The notes under the pieces: generated by a model | The model's database searches: none | Seen by the model: the letters and a program-made list of their open reading frames with translations, nothing else | What the model was told of the DNA's origin: nothing | Translations under genes and position numbers: made by a program | Part shown: positions 9,763 to 18,348 of the stretch, in pieces | How the letters are laid out: every line of letters begins with the position of its first letter | Numbering within the stretch: the first letter of the stretch is position 1 | NCBI RefSeq assembly: GCF_002761755.1 | Contig: NZ_PEOG01000008.1 | Span: 62,001-126,000, forward strand | Direction: 5' to 3' | DNA: 64,000 bases | Origin: Roseateles chitinivorans | GTDB taxonomy: Bacteria > Pseudomonadota > Gammaproteobacteria > Burkholderiales > Burkholderiaceae_C

Positions 9763-9768
9763 ATTATA
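9763..9768 (-). promoter_or_regulatory. -10 box of mrcA promoter
   Basis: Minus strand reads TTCCTATAATCGCC, with a perfect TATAAT about 80 bases before the mrcA start. No good -35 is visible at 16-18 bases. The ispB upstream region carries the same TTCCTATAATC string, which supports it as a real promoter element. Confidence 0.5.
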
Positions 9769-10057
9769 GGAACGGCCCTGAAGCAGGCCCGGCGCGTCCT
9801 GGATCACCTCTCTTGACTGTTACAGGAGTTGTCGAGACTTTCGCGGACACTGCGCGGCTGCCTTTTCAGCCCCCTCGAGACATCCCTCACAAGGTGGTCC
9901 GGAGCGAAATTGGGCAAAGCGGGAATCTGGCGCGAAACCGTGCGGAATGGGGAGTCGAAAGGTCATTTTTCGACGCTTTACCACCCCTCGGTGGCGTGTA
10001 TGTTACGCAACGCTGCGTTACTTGCTGTGACCGCTTTGCCTTGGGGCGACAAAGGCT

Positions 10058-10086
10058 TTGCTGATAGCATTCAAGTAACTTATTAA
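10058..10086 (+). promoter_or_regulatory. Candidate sigma70 promoter of pilMNOPQ
   Basis: TTGCTG and TATTAA are separated by 17 bases and end 38 bases before the pilM start. The boxes match the consensus only moderately (3/6 and 4/6). No -24/-12 sigma54 element with correct spacing was found. Confidence 0.35.
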
Positions 10087-10124
10087 CAAACCGGCGCATG
10101 AGCGGCGCGTTGGGGGAACGCATC

Positions 10125-11204
10125 ATGGGGCTGTTGGATCTACTGCGCGGACGTGCGCATCCACCCATGATTGGCCTGGACATCTCATCGTCCAGCGTCA
10201 AGCTTGTGGAATTGAGTCAAAACTCGAGTGGCGAATACGTTTTGGAACGTTTCGCGACCGAGCCATTTGAAAAGGGCTGGATTACCGACGGCCAGATCGA
10301 GAAATTCGACGAGGTGGCGGACGCGGTCCGGCGAGTGGTCACCCGCAGTGGCAGCCGCACGCGGCAGGCCGCGCTGGCGATGCCGCAGAGCTCGGTGATC
10401 ACCAAGAAGATCATGCTTCCTGCAGGGCTCCGCGAGGAAGAGCTCGAACTGCAGGTCGAGGCCGAAGCCAACCAGTACATCCCGTTCTCGCTGGACGAGG
10501 TGTCGCTGGACTTCTGTGTCATCGGCCCGAGCCCCACGTCCGTCGGCGACGTCGAGGTCCTGATTGCCGCGTCCCGTAAGGATCGCGTGCAGGATCGCCA
10601 GGCGCTCGCGGAAGCTGCCGGCCTCAAGCCGGTCGTGCTGGATATCGAGTCGCATGCATCGCGGATGGCGGTGGGGCGCCTGGTCGAGACGCTGCCCAAC
10701 GAGGGCAAGGATGCGTTGGTCGCGTTGTTCGAGATCGGCGCCGACACCACCTCGCTGAAGGTGCTGCGCGATGACGAGATGCTCTACGACCGCGACCAGG
10801 CCTTCGGCGGTTCACAACTGACGCAGCTGATCTCCCGCCAGTACGGCTTCTCGTTCGAGGAGGCGGAGCAGAAGAAGCTCAGCGGCGAGATGCCAGATGA
10901 CTATGAGCCGCAAGTGCTGACGCCGTTCGTCGATTCCCTGTCCCAGGAGATCGGTCGGGCGCTTCAGTATTTCTTCACCAGCACCCCGCACCACAAGGTT
11001 CACTACGTGATGCTCGCCGGCGGCACTGCCACGCTGCCGGGTCTGAAGGAACGGGTGACAGAACTGACGGGCTTCGCCTGCATGGTGGTGAACCCGTTCG
11101 AGAACATGGTGCTCGGGTCCGCGGTGCGGGAGTCCAAGCTGCGCCGTGAAGCTCCTGCGTACTTGACGGCCTGCGGCCTCGCCATGCGGAGGTTCTTTCA
11201 GTGA
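10125..11204 (+). CDS. pilM: Type IV pilus inner-membrane platform protein PilM
   Basis: A 359-residue actin-like (FtsA fold) cytoplasmic ATP-binding protein. It recruits the N-terminal tail of PilN and links the pilus alignment complex to the motor. MIGLDISSSSVKLVEL near residues 15-30 is the phosphate-1 motif; LFEIGADTTSLKVL and MLAGGTATLPGLKERV match later nucleotide-binding motifs. The ATG at 10125 is chosen over an upstream ATG at 10098 because it follows a GGGGGA ribosome site and gives the usual MGLLDLL start. It is the first gene of pilMNOPQ, and its stop overlaps the pilN GTG start by four bases. Confidence 0.94.
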   Translation: MGLLDLLRGRAHPPMIGLDISSSSVKLVELSQNSSGEYVLERFATEPFEKGWITDGQIEKFDEVADAVRRVVTRSGSRTRQAALAMPQSSVITKKIMLPAGLREEELELQVEAEANQYIPFSLDEVSLDFCVIGPSPTSVGDVEVLIAASRKDRVQDRQALAEAAGLKPVVLDIESHASRMAVGRLVETLPNEGKDALVALFEIGADTTSLKVLRDDEMLYDRDQAFGGSQLTQLISRQYGFSFEEAEQKKLSGEMPDDYEPQVLTPFVDSLSQEIGRALQYFFTSTPHHKVHYVMLAGGTATLPGLKERVTELTGFACMVVNPFENMVLGSAVRESKLRREAPAYLTACGLAMRRFFQ

Positions 11205-11812
11205 TTCTGATCAACCTGCTCCCGCACCGCGAGGAGAAGCGCAAGCGCCGCAAGGCCGCGTTCTTCGTCGGGCTGGGAATGTCCTTCGTCGTCGGTCTGC
11301 TGATCGCCGCATTCATCTACCTGCTCCTGCAACAACTGACCGCCGCCCAGGCGGAGCGCAATGACTATCTGAAGGCCGAGATCACCAAGCTCGACACGCA
11401 GATCAAGGACATCGCGACGCTGCGCGCCGAGATCGAGGCGTTGCGCGCCCGCCAGCGTGCGGTCGAGAACCTGCAGAGCGACCGCAACACACCGGTTCAC
11501 CTGCTCAACGAGCTGGCCCAGTTCACGCCGGAAGGGGTGTTCCTGCAGTCGGTGCGTCAGACCAACAAGGTCGTCGTCATCGCCGGCGTGGCCGCCTCCA
11601 ATGAGCGCGTGTCGGAGATGCTGCGCAACCTCAGCCGCGCCGAATGGGTCGAGGCGCCGGACCTCGTCGAGATCAAGGCCGCGCCGGTGAATCCTCGCGA
11701 TCCACGCCGTCTCTACGATTTCTCGATCAAGGTCGGCATCAAGAGCGCGAATCCCGAAGCCGCTGCCGGCGCCGCCAGTGGCGCTGGCGCCACGCCGCCG
11801 AAGAAGTCGTGA
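11201..11812 (+). CDS. pilN: Type IV pilus assembly protein PilN
   Basis: A 203-residue bitopic inner-membrane protein starting with GTG at 11201 inside the pilM stop (GTGA). The N-terminal ILINLLPHREEKRKRRK is the conserved PilN tail that binds PilM. It is followed by one membrane helix (about residues 22-45), a coiled coil (about 48-90), and a periplasmic ferredoxin-like domain that pairs with PilO. The Ala/Gly-rich C-terminus looks disordered. Confidence 0.94.
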   Translation: MILINLLPHREEKRKRRKAAFFVGLGMSFVVGLLIAAFIYLLLQQLTAAQAERNDYLKAEITKLDTQIKDIATLRAEIEALRARQRAVENLQSDRNTPVHLLNELAQFTPEGVFLQSVRQTNKVVVIAGVAASNERVSEMLRNLSRAEWVEAPDLVEIKAAPVNPRDPRRLYDFSIKVGIKSANPEAAAGAASGAGATPPKKS

Positions 11813-11819
11813 GGACCCC

Positions 11820-12527
11820 ATGGCAACGTTGAAAAACCTGGACCTCAACGCCTGGTTCGCGGACTTCTCCGGGCAGTTCCAGAACCTGAACATGCAGGAG
11901 CCGGGCCAGTGGCCGCCGGCGCCTCGCTACGTGTCGTTCATCGTGGTGGCGCTGCTCACCGTCGTGCTGGGCTGGTTCGCAGTGCTTTCCGACGAGCAGT
12001 CCGCGCTCGACGCCGAGCGCGAGAAGGAACCGCATCTCAAGGAAGACTTTAACAACAAGCTGACGCAGGCCGTGAATCTGCCGGAGTTGCGCAAGCAGAA
12101 GAGTCAGGTCGAGGAGTACGTCCTGCAGCTTGAGAAGCAACTCCCCGGCAAGGCCGAGATGGATGCGCTGCTGTCGGATATCAACCAGGCCGGACTGGGC
12201 CGCGGGCTCCAGTTCGAGCTGTTCCGCCCGGGCGGGATCGTCATGCGCGACTACTACGCCGAGCAGCCGATCGCGATCAAGGTGACTGGTCGCTATCACG
12301 ACATCGGTTCGTTCACCGCGGACGTGTCCAACCTGTCCCGGATCGTGACGCTGCACGACATGTCGATCGCTGCGCCGGTCGCAACCGGCGGGCAGAACGC
12401 GCCGCCGCGCACCGACACGAACGCGACCCTGACGATGGAAGCTACCGCGCGAACCTATCGCTACCTCGACCCCAACGAGGTCGCGGAGCAGAAGAAGGCT
12501 GCGGCGGCCGCGGAGAAGAAGAAATGA
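11820..12527 (+). CDS. pilO: Type IV pilus assembly protein PilO
   Basis: A 235-residue inner-membrane protein that heterodimerises with PilN in the alignment complex. One membrane helix lies near residues 38-60, followed by a coiled coil (residues about 65-115). The periplasmic domain includes GLGRGLQFELFRPGG and the conserved YAEQPIAIKVTGRYHDIGSF. The ATG at 11820 follows a GAGGA ribosome site seven bases after the pilN stop; an earlier in-frame ATG (11778) lies inside pilN. The last four bases overlap pilP. Confidence 0.93.
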   Translation: MATLKNLDLNAWFADFSGQFQNLNMQEPGQWPPAPRYVSFIVVALLTVVLGWFAVLSDEQSALDAEREKEPHLKEDFNNKLTQAVNLPELRKQKSQVEEYVLQLEKQLPGKAEMDALLSDINQAGLGRGLQFELFRPGGIVMRDYYAEQPIAIKVTGRYHDIGSFTADVSNLSRIVTLHDMSIAAPVATGGQNAPPRTDTNATLTMEATARTYRYLDPNEVAEQKKAAAAAEKKK

Positions 12528-13078
12528 TGCGCCTCGTTCGCTCTTCCGACCGCACACGGGGCCTGCTGGGTCTCATGCTGGTCGGCGCCGCCCTGGCGGG
12601 GTGCTCCGCCGGAACCGACGAACTGCAGCAATGGATGGACGAGCAGCGCCAGCAGACGCGCCCGACCGTCAAACCTCTGACGCCGCCGAAGACTTTCCAG
12701 CCCCAGCGCTATGAGGCCCTGGCCGTGGTGGACCCCTTCAGCACGCAGAAGCTGACGGTCGCGCTGCGGCGCGAGGCGGCGCAGCCCAGTTCACTGCTGG
12801 CGGCCGAGATGAAGCGCCGTCGTGAGCCGCTGGAAGCCTTCCCGCTGGACAGCATGGCGATGGTGGGCAGCGTATCGCGCGAGGGGCGTCCGTATGCGCT
12901 GCTGCGTGTCGACAACCTGCTGTATCAAGCCCGGGTCGGTGATTACCTGGGCCAGAACTTCGGTCGCATCACCAAGATCAGCGAAACCGAAATCACGTTG
13001 CGAGAAGTCGTCCAGGACGCTGCGGGCGAATGGATTGAACGCACCAGTACTCTCCAGCTTCAGGAGCAGGGACGATGA
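12524..13078 (+). CDS. pilP: Type IV pilus lipoprotein PilP
   Basis: A 184-residue lipoprotein with lipobox LAGC-S (Cys near residue 27), anchoring it in the inner membrane. A Pro-rich linker holding PLTPPKTFQPQRYEALAVVDPFS is the conserved PilN/PilO-binding segment. The C-terminal beta domain (MAMVGSVSREGRPYALLRVDNLLYQARVGDYLG, quoted in part) contacts the PilQ secretin N-domains. It overlaps pilO and pilQ by four bases at each end. Confidence 0.93.
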   Translation: MMRLVRSSDRTRGLLGLMLVGAALAGCSAGTDELQQWMDEQRQQTRPTVKPLTPPKTFQPQRYEALAVVDPFSTQKLTVALRREAAQPSSLLAAEMKRRREPLEAFPLDSMAMVGSVSREGRPYALLRVDNLLYQARVGDYLGQNFGRITKISETEITLREVVQDAAGEWIERTSTLQLQEQGR

Positions 13079-15297
13079 AGAACACTGTTGTGGAGAACGC
13101 TTCGATGAGCGTCCAGACGAGGGAACGAGCAGGGCGCGCCAGGCGCTGGCAAGCGCTGGCCTGCGCAATGAGCCTGGCGGTGCTGATGCCGGTGCAGGCC
13201 TGGGCCCAGAACATGATTCGGTCGATCAGTTCGACCCAGCAGGGCGGCGCCGACATCGTGCGCATCGAGCTGGCGAAACCGCTGACCGAATTGCCGCGCG
13301 GCTTCGCCGTGCAAGCACCGCCGCGCATCGCGCTGGACCTGCCGGGCGTCTCCAACGGCATGGGCCGTAACGCGGTCGAGATCAACTCCGGCAACATGCG
13401 CTCCGCCAATGTGGCGCAGGCCGGTGATCGCAGCCGCGTCGTGCTGAATCTACGTCAGGCGAGCACCTACCGCGCGCAGTTGCAGGACAACTCGCTGCTG
13501 ATCTTCCTGGATGCCGCTCCGTCGCCCGCGACGGCTGCCGCGGCCGGCCCCGCGGCAGCGACCACCGAGCCGGTGCATTTCGCGCCGAGCCAGAACGCGA
13601 CCACGCAAGCGCTCCAGGACATCGACTTCCGTCGCGGTAACGATGGCGCGGGCCGCGTGGTCGTGAACCTGCCGAGCAGCCAGGTCGGCGTGGACATCCA
13701 GCAACAGGGGCAGAACCTGGTGGTCGAGTTCCTGCGCAGCGCGCTGCCGGAGCGTCTGCGCCGCAAGCTGGACGTGACCGATTTCGGCACGCCTGTGCAG
13801 ACGGTGACCGCGACCCAGCAAGGGGACCGGGTGCGCCTGGTCGTCACGCCCAAGGGCGCGTGGGAGCACAGCGCCTATCAGAGCGACAACCAGTTCGTGC
13901 TGGAAGTGCGTCCGCAGAAGGTGGATCCGAACAAGCTGACGCAAGGCCCGGGCTACAGCGGCGACAAGCTCAGCCTGAACTTCCAGAACATCGACGTGCG
14001 CGCGCTGCTGCAGGTCATCGCTGACTTCACCAACTTCAACGTCGTGACCAGTGACACCGTCACCGGCAACGTCACCCTGCGACTCAAGGATGTGCCTTGG
14101 GATCAGGCGCTGGACATCATCCTGCAGGCCAAGGGCCTGGGGCTGCGCAAGTCCGGCAACGTGCTGTGGATCGCGCCGAAGGAAGAGCTGGCCAACAAGG
14201 AAAAGGCTGAACTCGAGGCCAAGCAGGCCGTGGCCCAACTGGAGCCGCTGCGCACGCAGTCCTTCCAGATGAATTACACCAAGGCCGAGGAAGTGGCCAA
14301 GGGCCTGACCGGGCAGAACAACCAGGGTGGCAGCAACGCGAACGCGTCGCGCATCCTCTCGCCGCGCGGCAGCGTCATCTGGGAAACCCGCACGAACCAG
14401 CTGTTCGTCAGCGACATCCCCTCGAAGCTGGAAGAGATCCAGGCCCTGATCGCCAAGATCGACGTGCCGGTGCGGCAGGTGCTGATCGAGGCCCGCATCG
14501 TCGAAGCCGACGACAAATTCGGTCGCGCACTGGGCGTGAAGCTGGGCGCCTCCGACCTGCGGGGCCGGCAGGGCGGTATTCCAGGCTACAACGTCGGTGG
14601 CAGCAACTACGTGACGATTGGGGGCAACTACTCGGCGGTCGGCTCGCAGACCAACCAGCAGACGAGCTACAACTACAACGACTCGCAGTTCGTCAACCTG
14701 CCGGCGAATGTCTCGGGTGACGCCTTCGGCGGTGCGACGGCAGCCAACTTCGCGCTGTCGCTGTTCAGCGCCACGGCGAACCGCTTCCTGAACCTGGAGA
14801 TCTCCGCGCTGGAGGCCGATGGCCGAGGCAAGGTGGTGTCGAGCCCGCGCGTCGTGACGGCGGACCAGACCAAGGCGCTGATCGAGCAGGGCGAGGAAAT
14901 TCCGTACCAGCAGTCGACCTCCAGCGGCGCCACCTCGATCACCTTCAAGAAGGCAGTGCTGAAGTTGGAAGTCACGCCGCAGATCACGCCGGAAGGCAAC
15001 GTCATCCTGACGGTCGACGTGAACAAGGACAGCCGCGGCACGCTGACCCCGCAGGGCTATGCGATCAACAACAAGCATGTGCAGACGCTGGTGCTGGTGG
15101 AGAACGGCGGCACGGTGGTGATCGGTGGCATCTACACGCAGGAAGATCTCGAGACCGAGAACAAGGTCCCGTACCTGGGCGATATCCCGCTGCTGGGCAA
15201 CCTGTTCAAGAACAAGTCGCGCAGTTCGGCGAAGACGGAACTGCTGATCTTCATCACGCCGAAGGTGGTGAGCGATCGCGTCACGGCCACGCGCTGA
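13075..15297 (+). CDS. pilQ: Type IV pilus secretin PilQ
   Basis: A 740-residue outer-membrane secretin through which the pilus exits. A signal peptide ends at AWAQ near residue 45. Two AMIN domains (about 45-140 and 160-285) bind peptidoglycan. The secretin/TonB short N-terminal domain begins at LSLNFQNIDVRALLQVIADF (about 299), followed by an N1 domain and a Gly/Asn/Ser-rich insert (about 490-545). The secretin core includes EEIPYQQSTSSGATS (about 606) and VPYLGDIPLLGNLFK. The start overlaps pilP (ATGA). A hairpin without a T run follows at 15303-15320, so transcription may continue. Confidence 0.96.
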   Translation: MKNTVVENASMSVQTRERAGRARRWQALACAMSLAVLMPVQAWAQNMIRSISSTQQGGADIVRIELAKPLTELPRGFAVQAPPRIALDLPGVSNGMGRNAVEINSGNMRSANVAQAGDRSRVVLNLRQASTYRAQLQDNSLLIFLDAAPSPATAAAAGPAAATTEPVHFAPSQNATTQALQDIDFRRGNDGAGRVVVNLPSSQVGVDIQQQGQNLVVEFLRSALPERLRRKLDVTDFGTPVQTVTATQQGDRVRLVVTPKGAWEHSAYQSDNQFVLEVRPQKVDPNKLTQGPGYSGDKLSLNFQNIDVRALLQVIADFTNFNVVTSDTVTGNVTLRLKDVPWDQALDIILQAKGLGLRKSGNVLWIAPKEELANKEKAELEAKQAVAQLEPLRTQSFQMNYTKAEEVAKGLTGQNNQGGSNANASRILSPRGSVIWETRTNQLFVSDIPSKLEEIQALIAKIDVPVRQVLIEARIVEADDKFGRALGVKLGASDLRGRQGGIPGYNVGGSNYVTIGGNYSAVGSQTNQQTSYNYNDSQFVNLPANVSGDAFGGATAANFALSLFSATANRFLNLEISALEADGRGKVVSSPRVVTADQTKALIEQGEEIPYQQSTSSGATSITFKKAVLKLEVTPQITPEGNVILTVDVNKDSRGTLTPQGYAINNKHVQTLVLVENGGTVVIGGIYTQEDLETENKVPYLGDIPLLGNLFKNKSRSSAKTELLIFITPKVVSDRVTATR

Positions 15298-15302
15298 TCG
15301 CG

Positions 15303-15320
15303 GCGGCGCCTCGGCGCCGC
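15303..15320 (+). other. GC-rich hairpin after pilQ
   Basis: Perfect 8-base arms GCGGCGCC/GGCGCCGC separated by TC, six bases after the pilQ stop. No T run follows, so it is not a clear terminator. It could stabilise the 3' end or slow transcription before the Ig-like gene. Confidence 0.4.
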
Positions 15321-15463
15321 TTCGCGGCAACGGCCGTCATGAACCAAAGGGCGTTCGCGTGAGAAATGCCGCCACAAGAGCCGGAAAGGGCCGGCGGCGC
15401 GAGCGCATATCAGAGAGGATGCCGCGGCCTGAACAAATGCTGCGGACGCAGGAGTAGCAAGAC

Positions 15464-17746
15464 ATGAAGCGAATCGAACGAGTGGCCGGCGCCGGCAACG
15501 GGATGACGCGCGGCGCCGCCCGCCTGATGCTGACGGCCACGATGGTGGCCGTGCTGGCCGCTTGCGGCGGTGGTGGCGGCGGCAGCGATGCAGGTACCCC
15601 GGTGGTCGGTGGTGGTGGCACCGGTGGCGGCGGCACGACCACGCCGGTCACCAAGCCGACGATGACCTTGGCGTTGTCTTCGTCCACGGTGACCGCGAAC
15701 GCGCCGGCCACGGTCACCGCTTCGCTTCGGACCGCTACTGGCGCGCCGATCCCCGGCACGGTCGTGACATTCACCACCGCAGGCAACCTCGGGAAATTCG
15801 AGCCGGCCTCGGCCCTGACCAATGACAGCGGCGACGCGATTGTGACGCTGTCCCCGGCGAGTGCTACCAGTACCGGCGCCGACACGATTACCGCGACGGC
15901 AAGCGTCAACAACGCCAACGTGACGGCGACTGGCGGCTTCCAACTGGCGGCGACCAACGTGACGATCACGTCATTGACTTCCGATCTCACGCTGCCTGCG
16001 CTTCCGCCCAATGGGGAAACCACGTTGACCGTCGCGCTGTCGTCGTCCGCGATCGGCACTCCGGTGAATGTGTCGCTGACCTCGGCCTGTGTCATTGCTG
16101 GCCGAGGAACCTTGACGCCTGCCAGCTCGGTGACGACGAGCACCGGCGTGGCGACCTTCCGCTTCCGCGACAACAGTTGCGGCAGCTTCCAGAATACGGA
16201 TACCTACCAGGCGTCCATCGCCGGCAGCGCTGCCACGCAGTCCTTGTCGCTGAACCTGGGCAAGCCCTCGGCGCAAAGCATCCAGGCCACCAGCAACGCG
16301 ACGCAGACGATCTACCTGAAGGGCTCCGGCTATACCGAATTCGCCAATGTGTCGTTCCGCCTGGTCGACGCCAGCGGCAATGGCGTGCCGAACCAGCCGA
16401 TCGATCTGACTGCCAACATCTGGTCGGGTGGCCTCACGCTGGACGGGGCGACGCAGACGACGATCACCAAGAACACGGACAACAACGGCGACGTGGTGGT
16501 GCGCGTCAACTCCGGCACGGTGCCGACGCCGGTTCGAGTGTCCGCCACACTCAAGGGCACGTCGATCTCGACCGTGTCCAGCGCGCTGTCCATCGCGGTC
16601 GGCTTGCCTTCCCAGCTCAACTTCTCGCTGGCCCAAGGGACGATCAATATCGAAGGTGGCAGCCGTGATGGCACGGCGAACACCTATTCGATCATCGCGT
16701 CCGACCGCCTTGGCAACCCGGTGCCGGACGGCACGGCGATCAACTTCGTCTCCGAAGCCGGCCAGGTTGTGAACACCGTGTTCACGGCCAAGGATTCCAA
16801 CGGCATCTCCCGCGCCACGTCGAACTTTGTCTCGTCGGAACCGCGTCCTGCGGACGGCCGGGTCACGGTGCTGGCGTATGCCCTCGGCGAAGAATCCTTC
16901 GTCGATCAGAACGGCAATAACGTCTACGACGCCGGTGAGCAGTTCCAGAACCTCGGCTCGGTGTTCCTCGATCGGCTGTACAACAACCACTACAGCAACA
17001 CCGATCAGTTCATCAAGCAGAACGACAGTACCGGGACTAGCGTCTGCACGAATGATCCCAACAACGTGTTGACGCAGCCGGCCACCTCGCTGTTCAAGTT
17101 CACCGCCTACACGCCGTATGTGCCGAACACCTGCGATGCAGCTCAGGGCAAGGCCTATGTCCGTCGCGCGGTGGAGACGGTCTTCTCGTCGTCGACGGCA
17201 GCCATCGTGTGGGGTTTGAAGGCGCCGGAGAACCTGCGCGGCGTTTGCCCTGACAAGCGCGAGCTGATTGACTTTGGCGCTTTCGGAGAGGAACCCAAGG
17301 ACAGTGGCTTGTACGGCTACTACCGCGACGCGAATAACGTCGTGCAGCGCTCGACCTGGCTGGGATATTCGCAGGACGAAGCGGCTCGCCCCAACCTCCG
17401 TCAGGTGGCTCCGGTGGGTACTGGCGTTGTCTACTCCGGCGGATCGTCGAGCCTGTCGCTCCTCTTCTTCGTCAGTGACAACAACCCGGTCGCCTTCAAC
17501 CCGATGCCTGCCGGCAGCAAGGTCACGGCAACTGGCAGCGATGGTCTGACGGTCACGGTGCAGGCCGGCGCCACCACGCCGAGTACCTCCTATCCCACCG
17601 GCGCGTCGATCGATGTGAAGTTCGCGGACACCACAGCGTCCGGGACCGTGTACATCACCGTCACCTCGCCGAGCGGCTCGGCGGTGACGGTCGCGCAGAA
17701 CGTCGCCAAGGCGGCTGTCCCTGCGACTCCGGCGGCGTGCGATTGA
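15464..17746 (+). CDS. Large lipoprotein with bacterial Ig-like (Big_1/invasin-type) repeats
   Basis: A 760-residue product with a basic N-region, hydrophobic stretch and lipobox LAAC-G (Cys34), so a lipid-anchored protein. A Gly/Thr-rich linker (about 35-65) is followed by about four Ig-like beta domains. Big_1-type features such as GAPIPGTVVTFTT, GNPVPDGTAINFVSEAG and NGVPNQPIDL sit in successive domains. Residues about 479-491 read DQNGNNVYDAGE, an EF-hand-like calcium loop. Paired cysteines in the 520-610 region may form disulfides. A surface or periplasmic structural/adhesive role is inferred only. The stop lies 10 bases inside the aroK reading frame, so the two genes are probably cotranscribed, an odd pairing of surface protein and shikimate kinase. 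Confidence 0.75.
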   Translation: MKRIERVAGAGNGMTRGAARLMLTATMVAVLAACGGGGGGSDAGTPVVGGGGTGGGGTTTPVTKPTMTLALSSSTVTANAPATVTASLRTATGAPIPGTVVTFTTAGNLGKFEPASALTNDSGDAIVTLSPASATSTGADTITATASVNNANVTATGGFQLAATNVTITSLTSDLTLPALPPNGETTLTVALSSSAIGTPVNVSLTSACVIAGRGTLTPASSVTTSTGVATFRFRDNSCGSFQNTDTYQASIAGSAATQSLSLNLGKPSAQSIQATSNATQTIYLKGSGYTEFANVSFRLVDASGNGVPNQPIDLTANIWSGGLTLDGATQTTITKNTDNNGDVVVRVNSGTVPTPVRVSATLKGTSISTVSSALSIAVGLPSQLNFSLAQGTINIEGGSRDGTANTYSIIASDRLGNPVPDGTAINFVSEAGQVVNTVFTAKDSNGISRATSNFVSSEPRPADGRVTVLAYALGEESFVDQNGNNVYDAGEQFQNLGSVFLDRLYNNHYSNTDQFIKQNDSTGTSVCTNDPNNVLTQPATSLFKFTAYTPYVPNTCDAAQGKAYVRRAVETVFSSSTAAIVWGLKAPENLRGVCPDKRELIDFGAFGEEPKDSGLYGYYRDANNVVQRSTWLGYSQDEAARPNLRQVAPVGTGVVYSGGSSSLSLLFFVSDNNPVAFNPMPAGSKVTATGSDGLTVTVQAGATTPSTSYPTGASIDVKFADTTASGTVYITVTSPSGSAVTVAQNVAKAAVPATPAACD

Positions 17747-18348
17747 GGTTGAGTTTGGTCGGCATGCCCGGCGGTGGCAAATCCACCGTCGGTCGACTGC
17801 TGGCCAGACAGCTCAACATCCCCTTCGTCGACTCCGACGCCGAGATCGAAAAAGATCTCGGCGGCGAGTCGATCAAGGACTACTTCGCCCGTCAGGGCGA
17901 AGCGTCGTTTCGGGACCTCGAATCGCGCGTGATCGCGCGGCTGCTCGAGGACGCGGGAGCGGGCCGGGAAATGATCCTGGCGACCGGCGGCGGCGCCGTG
18001 CTGCGCGAGATCAATCGCGACCGGCTCAAGTCGCATTCGACAGTCGTGTACCTTCGCTCGTCGCCTGAAGAACTCTTCCGACGGTTGAAGCACGACACCC
18101 AGCGGCCGCTGCTGCAGGTGGCCAATCCGCTGGCGAAGCTGCGCGACCTCTATGGCCAGCGCGATCCCCTCTATCGCCGCTGCGCGCACTTCGTGCTCGA
18201 GTCGAGCCGCCCATCGGTGCATGGGTTGGCCAACATGATCCTGATGCAGTTGGAACTGGCAGGGCTGATCGATCCCGCGCGGGTGGCGGCAACCGTCGGG
18301 GCGAGCGAGGCCCCGTACACTTCCGGGAATGACCGCTCCGCTTCCTGA
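17737..18348 (+). CDS. aroK: Shikimate kinase
   Basis: A 203-residue P-loop kinase phosphorylating shikimate at the 3-hydroxyl in aromatic amino acid synthesis. Walker A is GMPGGGKST (residues 9-17), the shikimate-binding DSDAEIE follows, then FRDLESRV with the conserved Arg, and ATGGGAVL. The start is taken as GTG at 17737, overlapping the Ig-like gene by 10 bases; a TTG at 17749 is an alternative. The C-terminus overlaps aroB by 20 bases. The tail (residues about 175-203) is longer than in E. coli AroK. Confidence 0.94.
   Translation: MRLRLSLVGMPGGGKSTVGRLLARQLNIPFVDSDAEIEKDLGGESIKDYFARQGEASFRDLESRVIARLLEDAGAGREMILATGGGAVLREINRDRLKSHSTVVYLRSSPEELFRRLKHDTQRPLLQVANPLAKLRDLYGQRDPLYRRCAHFVLESSRPSVHGLANMILMQLELAGLIDPARVAATVGASEAPYTSGNDRSAS

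Larger units (their letters stand above)
9683..10124. other. Divergent intergenic region mrcA/pilM
   Basis: This 442-base stretch shows no believable gene. It holds a perfect -10 box for mrcA (9763-9768, minus), a candidate promoter for pilM (10058-10086, plus), an imperfect inverted repeat at 10002-10021, and the GGGGGA ribosome site of pilM at about 10112-10117. Confidence 0.7.

Noticed and set aside
10021-10080. Sigma54 promoter before pilM (GGGGCGAC...TTTGCT)
   Set aside because: The GG and GC elements are not separated by the required 10 bases.
15559-15660. Gly-rich low-complexity run in the Ig-like gene as a sign of frameshift or repeat expansion
   Set aside because: The frame continues cleanly into Ig-like domains; Gly/Thr linkers after lipoboxes are common.
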